A stretch of DNA of 11,895 nucleotides, taken from Acidimicrobiaceae bacterium (GTDB lineage: Bacteria > Actinomycetota > Acidimicrobiia > Acidimicrobiales > UBA8592). Location of the stretch: positions 4,211 through 16,105 of the forward strand of contig PAZD01000010.1 of assembly GCA_002715405.1 (NCBI GenBank), given 5' to 3'. Below the pieces are notes generated by a model. That model saw nothing but the letters and a program-made list of their open reading frames with translations. It was not told the DNA's origin and did not search any database. The stretch's first letter is position 1; every line of letters starts with the position of its first letter. A program made the translations under genes and the position numbers. Of the stretch, positions 6,713 through 11,895 are shown piece after piece.

Positions 6713-8172
6713 ACGGCGACCACAGGTATTCGAGTTTTTCGTTTTGGAACTTCAATTACCTCTAAGAGGCGGCCATGAAGATAATGGGGTGATGCCGAAA
6801 GGACTTCTGCCGTCGCTATTGAACCCGCAGGTAATTCTGAAGATGTTTCAAAGTGAATAAGTTTATTTTGTCGGGTTCTCCCCGAAGTTAATGCAGGATT
6901 CTTTTTGCTTGGCCCTTCAACAACAACTTCCTCGTGTATTCCAATACGATTTTCGTGCTTTCGAAGTCCAGATCGCAAGATAACAGCGCGAAGACGTTCG
7001 TAGCGCTCCGTCACAATTGATGGATCACAGAATTCTTCTACCATTTCAGCTGCTTTTGTCCCAGGCCGTGGAGAAAATATGAAAGTATATGCGCCATCAA
7101 ATTCAGCGTCAGCAGCTAAAGCGAGAGTTTCCTGAAAATCTTTTTCTGTTTCACCAGGGAATCCCACAATAATGTCCGTGGTTACAGCAAGATCTGGTAT
7201 TAGCTTCCTTGCTTCAGCTAATCGCTCTTGATATTTCGATTTGTTATACCCTCTATGCATTGCCGCTAAGATTCGGTCACTCCCAGATTGCACAGGTAAA
7301 TGAAGATGCTCGCATACAGCAGGAGTATCTGCCATCGCTTGAATGACTTCTCTACGAAGATCTTTAGGGTGTGGACTAGTAAACCTGACCCGTCGAACAC
7401 CCTCAACAGAACCAATTCCTTCAAGCAGATCCGGGAAGAGTGTTCTCGGTCGACGTCGTTCTTCTTGAGCCCACAGCGAACCAGCCAGATAGCTATCCTT
7501 AGATCCATGAGGCTGGGTTCGGAGTTGCGTGGTTATATCTCTCCCATAACTGTTAACGTTTTGGCCTAGCAAGGTTATTTCGAAAACACCATCTGAAACA
7601 GCGCGCTTTGCCTCATCAATTAGTTCTTCGAATGGACGACTAACTTCGGACCCCCTTACTTGCGGGACTATACAGAAAGCACAAGTATTATCACATCCAC
7701 TTTGGATGGTCATCCAGGCAGCATGTTGGAGTTCTCTACGCACCGGGAAGGCAGTATCGAATTGGGAGTCACTATCGATCTCCGTCTGTGCAATGACTTC
7801 TACTATTGGCCCACTTTCTATACTTTTTTGTAAAAGTTCAGCTACTCGATTTAAGTTGTGTGTGCCAAAAACAACATCAACGTGTTTCGCTTTTTCTCTA
7901 ATTTTCTCTTGATCCTTCTGCGCCAAACAACCACCAACGAGGATTTTTAATTGAGGATTAGAATCTTTAAGTCTTTTCAAATTACCTAAATGCCCATAGA
8001 ACTTATTGTCTGCATTCTCACGAATACAGCAAGTGTTCAGAACAATAACATCGGCATCATCTACATCTGTTGTTCTCTTCAATCCAGATCTTTCTAGAAT
8101 CCCTGAAATACGTTCGGAGTCGTGCTCATTCATTTGACAACCGAAAGTTTGGATTATGTACCTATCATCCAC
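6709..8172 (-). CDS. miaB: MiaB, tRNA-2-methylthio-N6-dimethylallyladenosine synthase
   Basis: This radical-SAM methylthiotransferase converts i6A37 to ms2i6A37. The 487-residue protein has the N-terminal MTTase domain with Cys12 (TFGCQMN), Cys48 (NTCCIREN) and Cys82 (GGCLAQ) for the auxiliary cluster, the radical-SAM CxxxCxxC at Cys160, Cys164 and Cys167, GQNVNSYGRD, HLPVQSGSD, and a C-terminal TRAM domain at about 408-474. About 30 residues at 213-243, between GQNVNSYGRD and the next conserved helix, look inserted relative to short family members. The start is GTG. AGAAGG lies directly against it with no spacer, and an in-frame TGA ten codons upstream with no ATG, GTG or TTG between leaves no better start. 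It lies 54 bases after recA. Identification is secure. Confidence 0.96.
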   Translation of the reverse strand: MDDRYIIQTFGCQMNEHDSERISGILERSGLKRTTDVDDADVIVLNTCCIRENADNKFYGHLGNLKRLKDSNPQLKILVGGCLAQKDQEKIREKAKHVDVVFGTHNLNRVAELLQKSIESGPIVEVIAQTEIDSDSQFDTAFPVRRELQHAAWMTIQSGCDNTCAFCIVPQVRGSEVSRPFEELIDEAKRAVSDGVFEITLLGQNVNSYGRDITTQLRTQPHGSKDSYLAGSLWAQEERRRPRTLFPDLLEGIGSVEGVRRVRFTSPHPKDLRREVIQAMADTPAVCEHLHLPVQSGSDRILAAMHRGYNKSKYQERLAEARKLIPDLAVTTDIIVGFPGETEKDFQETLALAADAEFDGAYTFIFSPRPGTKAAEMVEEFCDPSIVTERYERLRAVILRSGLRKHENRIGIHEEVVVEGPSKKNPALTSGRTRQNKLIHFETSSELPAGSIATAEVLSASPHYLHGRLLEVIEVPKRKTRIPVVAV

Positions 8173-8226
8173 CCTTCTAGGGTAGAGGGAATCATTTCAG
8201 CTAGCACCAATATTTGAATTGATTAA

Positions 8227-9264
8227 TCAATCTTCAATTGAAATAGGCTCGTCATCGGCTTCTGAGAATTCGTCTGCCTGATCATCAGGATTAACAGTTT
8301 CCCAAATACGATTTTCAATTTCCATCATAATTTCTGGATTTTCACTTAAGAAAATCTTCGCTTTCTCACGGCCCTGACCAAGCTGTTCGCCTTCATAGGT
8401 GTACCAAGCGCCAGATTTTTTCACTATTTCCATATCCACACCGGTATCGAGAAGAGACCCTTCACGACTGATTCCCTTCCCATACATAATGTCGAATTCA
8501 GCCTGGCGAAATGGTGGAGCACACTTATTTTTAACAACCTTCACTCTGGTTCGGTTTCCTACAACTTCAACCCCAGACTTCAAGGACTCTATGCGCCTAA
8601 TATCTAAACGAACTGACGAATAGAATTTGAGGGCACGACCCCCAGGGGTTGTTTCAGGAGACCCAAACATCACTCCAATTTTTTCTCGAAGTTGGTTAAT
8701 AAAGATACATATGGTCTTCGTTTTATTGAGGTTACCCGTTAGTTTCCGCAGAGCCTGAGACATAAGACGCGCCTGTAATCCCACATGACTTTGGCCCATT
8801 TCCCCTTCCAATTCAACACGCGGGGTAAGCGCAGCAACCGAATCAATAACTATGACATCAATAGCTCCCGACCGAACTAATGTATCGACAATTTCAAGTG
8901 CCTGTTCGCCATTATCCGGCTGAGAAATTAACAGCTCATCAACATCAACGCCAATAGCCCTTGCATACACCGGATCCATGGCATGCTCTGCGTCAATATA
9001 TGCACATATTCCACCATTGCGCTGTGCTTCAGCAACAACATGAGTAGCAAGTGTTGATTTCCCTGATGATTCCGGTCCATAAATTTCCGTTATCCGACCT
9101 CGCGGTAAACCACCAACACCTAGAGCCATATCGAGAGCCAAAGCACCAGTTGGTACTGACTCAATCTGCATAGTTGCCTTCTCACCCATTTTCATTACAG
9201 CGCCTTCGCCAAATTGTTTTTCAATCTGGCTAAGAGCCATATCAAGTGCTTTATCTGATTCCAT
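8227..9264 (-). CDS. recA: RecA recombinase
   Basis: RecA forms filaments on single-stranded DNA, drives strand exchange and triggers LexA cleavage. The 345-residue protein is full length, with the P-loop GPESSGKST (63-71), catalytic Glu93 in DAEHA, Walker B VIVIDS (137-142), the L1 region EGEMGQSH, the L2 loop after INQLREKIG (residues 190-210), and an acidic C-terminal tail (DDQADEFSEADDEP). There is no intein, unlike RecA of M. tuberculosis. The ATG start has AGAGGT five bases upstream. A LexA-controlled promoter lies upstream. No recX follows; miaB comes next after 54 bases. A 14-base AT-rich palindrome (8218-8231) spans the stop codon but has no T-run, so it is not called a terminator and read-through into miaB is plausible. 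Confidence 0.99.
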   Translation of the reverse strand: MESDKALDMALSQIEKQFGEGAVMKMGEKATMQIESVPTGALALDMALGVGGLPRGRITEIYGPESSGKSTLATHVVAEAQRNGGICAYIDAEHAMDPVYARAIGVDVDELLISQPDNGEQALEIVDTLVRSGAIDVIVIDSVAALTPRVELEGEMGQSHVGLQARLMSQALRKLTGNLNKTKTICIFINQLREKIGVMFGSPETTPGGRALKFYSSVRLDIRRIESLKSGVEVVGNRTRVKVVKNKCAPPFRQAEFDIMYGKGISREGSLLDTGVDMEIVKKSGAWYTYEGEQLGQGREKAKIFLSENPEIMMEIENRIWETVNPDDQADEFSEADDEPISIED

Positions 9265-9308
9265 GTTTACCTCTTATCTAGTGGGGGCCTAAAAAGTAGT
9301 TTCATTTT

Positions 9309-9322
9309 GAAACATATGTTCA
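9309..9322. promoter_or_regulatory. Degenerate second LexA box in the recA leader
   Basis: The sequence GAAACATATGTTCA matches LexA box 4 of the lexA region (CGAACATATGTTCG) at 11 of 14 bases and keeps the full ACATATGT core and right-hand GTTC. The left half has AAAC in place of GAAC. It lies about 35-50 bases downstream of the predicted recA transcription start. It may be a weak co-operative site or a decayed operator. Confidence 0.45.
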
Positions 9323-9364
9323 CCATAAAACACCGGTGTGACATTATTGAATACGAATAACATC

Positions 9365-9393
9365 AGTGTAACTACGAACATTTGTTCGGTCAA
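9365..9393 (-). promoter_or_regulatory. recA promoter with LexA box in the spacer
   Basis: On the minus strand, TTGACC (9388-9393, five of six consensus) and TACACT (9365-9370, four of six) are separated by exactly 17 bases. The perfect LexA box occupies this spacer. Transcription should start near 9358, giving a leader of about 94 bases. A perfect 10-base palindrome, ACACCGGTGT at 9330-9339, lies in that leader with no known role. Confidence 0.75.
9375..9388. promoter_or_regulatory. Consensus LexA box between recA and msrB
   Basis: CGAACATTTGTTCG fully matches CGAAC-N4-GTTCG. It overlaps the recA -35 by one base and lies just upstream of the candidate msrB extended -10, so bound LexA could affect both directions. 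Confidence 0.92.
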
Positions 9394-9399
9394 GCATTT

Positions 9400-9408
9400 T
9401 GGTAAAAT
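9400..9408 (+). promoter_or_regulatory. Candidate extended -10 promoter of msrB
   Basis: TGGTAAAAT is an extended -10 element (TG-N-TAAAAT, with TAAAAT at 9403-9408). No good -35 lies 16-18 bases upstream; that position is occupied by the LexA box at 9375-9388. Transcription would start near 9415, about 54 bases before msrB. Confidence 0.4.
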
Positions 9409-9468
9409 ACAGTGATAAATAACCCAAAAAAGAAATGAGAAGTAATGTAGAGGAAGAACGGAGGCGAT

Positions 9469-9870
9469 ATGGAAACCCCAAAGGAATCAGCCGAAGAGCT
9501 CAAAGAACGACTTAGCCCAGACCAGTACTACGTTACCCAGCAAGCAGGGACTGAACCGGCCTTTTCTGGATGTTACTGGGACACCAAAGAAGAGGGCGTC
9601 TACCATTGCATTGTCTGCAATGCTGAACTCTTTTCCAGCGAAACAAAGTATGATTCCGGCACAGGATGGCCTAGTTTTTCTGAAGCAACAAATAACGACA
9701 AAGTGAGTCGAGTGGAGGACCGCTCTCATGGAATGATCCGCATTGAAGCCATTTGTGCAACTTGTGGAGCCCACCTTGGTCATATTTTCAAAGATGGACC
9801 GCCGCCGACCGGAGAAAGGTTCTGCATGAATTCTGCTTCTCTTCGGCTCCAACCAAACTCAGATAGCTGA
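9469..9870 (+). CDS. msrB: MsrB, peptide-methionine (R)-S-oxide reductase
   Basis: MsrB reduces methionine-R-sulfoxide in proteins back to methionine in the cytoplasm. The 133-residue protein is a complete stand-alone SelR domain: two zinc-binding CxxC pairs (Cys47/Cys50 and Cys96/Cys99), the substrate loop SGTGWPSF and the catalytic Cys119 in RFCMNSAS. In many MsrBs the resolving cysteine lies in SGCGWPSF; here that residue is Thr65, so the sulfenic acid must be resolved another way. Cys35 (AFSGCYWD, commonly Lys or Glu there) is the only other cysteine. There is no signal peptide. The start is fixed by GGAGG at 9460-9464, four bases before the ATG. It is divergent from recA, and the next gene follows almost directly, probably in the same transcript. 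Confidence 0.97.
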   Translation: METPKESAEELKERLSPDQYYVTQQAGTEPAFSGCYWDTKEEGVYHCIVCNAELFSSETKYDSGTGWPSFSEATNNDKVSRVEDRSHGMIRIEAICATCGAHLGHIFKDGPPPTGERFCMNSASLRLQPNSDS

Positions 9871-9878
9871 ACTATCTG
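9860..9878 (+). other. Hairpin across the msrB stop codon
   Basis: CAGATAG and CTATCTG form a perfect 7-base stem with the 5-base loop CTGAA. The msrB stop TGA (9868-9870) lies in the loop, and the stem's last base is the G of a possible GTG start of the next gene. No T-run follows, so a terminator is unlikely. It may modulate translation of the downstream gene. Confidence 0.45.
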
Positions 9879-9892
9879 TGATTCTAATTCGC

Positions 9893-10636
9893 ATGAAGTA
9901 CTGCGCTATAGCTTTTGTTTCTCTTATTCTTATATTTCCTGCATGCTCAAATGAGGTCTCTAAAGTAATCGATTCGAACACAGGTAATTCACAAGATTCA
10001 TCCGAAGAATCCTTAGGGAAACCAGAAGGCACAGAAGTTGTCCGTTTCACTACAGAAGATGGTGAAAATATTTCAGGTTTGACCTTTGGCGCAGGGGATA
10101 TTGGAATTGTTCTTGCCCACATGCGCGGACGCGATCAATCATCATGGTATACATTTGCTCAAAAAGCGAAAGAGTCTGGATACGTAGCTCTCACATTCGA
10201 TTTCCGAGGATACGGAGAATCAACTGGGACTAAAGATAAGCGAATAGACCGCGACCTAGAAGCAGCTGTCAGATATATGTCAATTGTCGAAAACGTTCGT
10301 AAAGTTGTCATTATCGGAGCATCTATGGGTGGCGCGGCCGCTATAGAAATTGCCGACGAATATAACGTAGATGCTGTAGCGGCGCTTTCCCCGCCAATTA
10401 CCTTTGGCCGGATTGATGCTCTCGAAGCTGCTTCTTCGATGAGGACCCCGCTTTTCTTAGTTGTAGCGGAGAATGATCCTCCTTTTAATAGTTATGTGAA
10501 TAGTTTTCGATCTACCGCTTCAGCGTCGAGATTCCTTACGATGACTGGGAACCAGCATGGAACGAATCTATTCGCAGACCATGAAGAAGAGCTGACAGAG
10601 CAGCTTTTAGCTTTTGTTTATGCTCACACGCGTTAA
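9893..10636 (+). CDS. Putative alpha/beta-hydrolase lipoprotein
   Basis: This protein of about 247 residues begins like a lipoprotein signal peptide: Lys2, a hydrophobic stretch (IAFVSLILIF) and Cys18 in a weak lipobox FPAC. A polar Ser/Glu/Asn-rich linker follows to about residue 45. The rest is an alpha/beta-hydrolase fold: strand GIVLAH with the HMRG oxyanion region, FDFRGYGES, nucleophile Ser144 in GASMGG, acid Asp195 in AENDPP and His222 in NQHGTN, a complete catalytic triad. No lid domain is visible, and the esterase or acyltransferase substrate cannot be told. Its location would be the outer face of the membrane. ATG 9893 is preferred for the signal peptide; GTG 9878 would add five residues. 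Neither has a clear ribosome binding site, so translation may depend on msrB. The end overlaps cinA by four bases. Confidence 0.8.
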   Translation: MKYCAIAFVSLILIFPACSNEVSKVIDSNTGNSQDSSEESLGKPEGTEVVRFTTEDGENISGLTFGAGDIGIVLAHMRGRDQSSWYTFAQKAKESGYVALTFDFRGYGESTGTKDKRIDRDLEAAVRYMSIVENVRKVVIIGASMGGAAAIEIADEYNVDAVAALSPPITFGRIDALEAASSMRTPLFLVVAENDPPFNSYVNSFRSTASASRFLTMTGNQHGTNLFADHEEELTEQLLAFVYAHTR

Positions 10637-11880
10637 GTTTCTTTTATCAATCGAAGCCGAAGGGTATTTAAAACTGTAATTGTCGTGAACTGCCTTATTC
10701 TTTCTCGATCGAAGGGCCACTTTACCGAATGAGACTGCACCACTCCTCCGACAGAAGTGGCCATCCATACCCGCCCGACTTCCACTTCGTTAGGACTCGG
10801 CCCAGCTTCACCAGTTACAGCCAGTGCAACATCAGCATGTAATGCTTGGCAAGCCCCAGAAACCATTGCTTCAACAGCTTCTTGAGATACTGATGGTATA
10901 TCAGGGACTCCTAAGACAGATTGCTTCGCATCTCCAGAGTAAGCAACTATCGACCCTTTAAAAACATCGCTGGAACCAGGAACTGAGGTAATTCGACTTC
11001 CAATCAGGCCACCTGTTAAAGACTCAGCAACTCCCAAAGTAAGATTTCGATCTCGACAAAGTTCCAGAATTACTTCTTCCATTGTTTGGTCCTCATAAGA
11101 AAAGATAATTTCGTCACCAAGTATGGATGCAACGATTTCAGCTTCCGAATTAAGTATGCTTGCAACCTCTGAATCCGAGTCTCCTTTTGCCGTGAGTCGT
11201 ACTTTAAGCCCTTCTATTCCACTAGCGAGAAACGCAATTGTAGCCTCTCCTTCTCGATCTAGTCTTTCTATCTCATCAGCTAATCTCTCAGCTAGTCCCG
11301 ATTCTGACTCTCCCCAAGTTCTTATGGTTTTCGATCTTATTATGCTGCTGATCCCAGCTTTCATTCGAATATCCGGCAAGATATCCTCACTAACCATCTG
11401 TTTCATTTCCCAAGGTACTCCTGGGACTGCATAGAGAGTTTTCCCTTCGATGACAGCTTTTAAGCCAGGGGCGGTACCTGGCATCACTGAAAGTATCTCT
11501 GCTCCTAAAGGAACTTGAGCCTGTCGAAGATTATTCGATGGCATAGGACGATTTCTTCCACCGAAAATCGCAGATATACGCTCAACAAGTCCTTCATCGG
11601 CTACAAGGTCCACACCCATAACTTCAGCGATCATATCCCGAGTTAAATCGTCTTGGGTGGGGCCAAGCCCGCCACAGACAATAACAAAATCTGATCTACC
11701 AAGAGCTTGCCTTAAGACTTTCTTAATCCGATCCGGATTATCACCAACCTTTGTTTGGTAATAACTATCAACGCCAGCTAGGGCAAGTTGCTCCCCTATC
11801 CACGAAGAATTCGTATCAACTATTTGGCCAAGCAACAACTCAGTTCCCACCGCTACTACTTCGCAACTGGATCTTCCCAT
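10633..11880 (-). CDS. cinA: CinA, bifunctional competence/damage-inducible protein with nicotinamide-nucleotide amidase domain
   Basis: The 415-residue protein has both CinA domains. The N-terminal MoCF-like domain (1-170) shows GTELLLGQ (12-19), GGLGPTQDD (70-78) and PGVPWEM (153-159); family members act as ADP-ribose or FAD pyrophosphatases. The C-terminal PncC-like domain (about 265-412) shows AESLTGG (285-291, where AESCTGG is usual), AYSGDAK (313-319) and VTGEAGP (355-361); it deamidates nicotinamide mononucleotide for NAD salvage. The glycine-rich loop after VTGEAGP is short and reads SPNEVEVG. In several bacteria cinA is directly upstream of recA; here msrB and the hydrolase lie between on the other strand. 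The ATG start at 11880 has no strong ribosome binding site in the 15 bases before the edge. The stop overlaps the hydrolase stop by four bases. Confidence 0.95.
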   Translation of the reverse strand: MGRSSCEVVAVGTELLLGQIVDTNSSWIGEQLALAGVDSYYQTKVGDNPDRIKKVLRQALGRSDFVIVCGGLGPTQDDLTRDMIAEVMGVDLVADEGLVERISAIFGGRNRPMPSNNLRQAQVPLGAEILSVMPGTAPGLKAVIEGKTLYAVPGVPWEMKQMVSEDILPDIRMKAGISSIIRSKTIRTWGESESGLAERLADEIERLDREGEATIAFLASGIEGLKVRLTAKGDSDSEVASILNSEAEIVASILGDEIIFSYEDQTMEEVILELCRDRNLTLGVAESLTGGLIGSRITSVPGSSDVFKGSIVAYSGDAKQSVLGVPDIPSVSQEAVEAMVSGACQALHADVALAVTGEAGPSPNEVEVGRVWMATSVGGVVQSHSVKWPFDRERIRQFTTITVLNTLRLRLIKET

Positions 11881-11895
11881 CTTAAGACTTTATCC

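Noticed and set aside
8218..8231. 14-base palindrome ATTGATTAATCAAT at the recA stop, as a terminator or operator
   Set aside because: It is AT-only apart from one G and one C, has no T-run, and overlaps coding sequence; likely chance in AT-rich DNA.
9487..9852. Minus-strand open frame opposite msrB
   Set aside because: msrB is unmistakable with zinc and catalytic motifs; the antisense frame has no family features.
9975..9988. Box-like CGAACACAGGTAAT inside the hydrolase gene
   Set aside because: The right half has GTAA in place of GTTC and it lies within coding sequence.
11711..11891. Direct repeat CTTAAGACTT at 11711 and 11881
   Set aside because: Ten shared bases 170 apart, one copy within cinA; no mobile-element or attachment-site context, so most likely chance.

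Overview
The window looks like chromosomal housekeeping DNA from a moderate-GC actinobacterium, possibly an Acidimicrobiia-like or other streamlined lineage. Three things support this. The LexA operators are of the CGAAC-N4-GTTCG type. A small LysM membrane protein is divergent from lexA. The order lexA ... hflX-dapF-miaA ... miaB ... recA matches the arrangement known from Mycobacterium. Base composition is lower in GC than in classic actinobacteria and genes are very tightly packed. The taxonomic call is an inference. No insertion sequences, tRNAs, rRNAs, CRISPR arrays or phage genes were seen.

Layout, left to right. A short edge region (1-106) may hold the first two codons of a leftward nrdR. 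A bitopic LysM protein (107-568, minus) and lexA (737-1384, plus) diverge from a 168-base region holding four LexA boxes. A minus-strand block follows, read right to left: recA, miaB, miaA, dapF, hflX, dapC, then dapE after a 105-base gap. From miaB to dapC every junction overlaps by 4 to 11 bases. recA diverges from msrB, and their 204-base gap carries one perfect and one degenerate LexA box. msrB is followed on the plus strand by a probable lipoprotein with an alpha/beta-hydrolase fold. The minus-strand cinA enters from the right edge.

Functionally the window is an SOS regulatory hub (LexA repressor, RecA co-protease, probable SOS division inhibitor). It is joined to tRNA A37 modification (MiaA, MiaB), a ribosome-associated GTPase (HflX) and three succinylase-branch diaminopimelate/lysine enzymes (DapC, DapE, DapF). 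Redox or metabolite repair appears in MsrB and CinA. If recA transcription reads through the 54-base recA-miaB gap, tRNA modification and cell-wall precursor synthesis could be partly SOS-linked.

Points most worth a second look: the four-operator array with exact 15-base spacing; three candidate promoters whose 17-base spacers each contain a LexA box; a DapF with serine where the first catalytic cysteine should be; absence of recX after recA; possible LexA control of msrB; and a hairpin across the msrB stop codon. I found no clearly new multi-gene system; most of the window is a conserved actinobacterial neighbourhood with unusual details.
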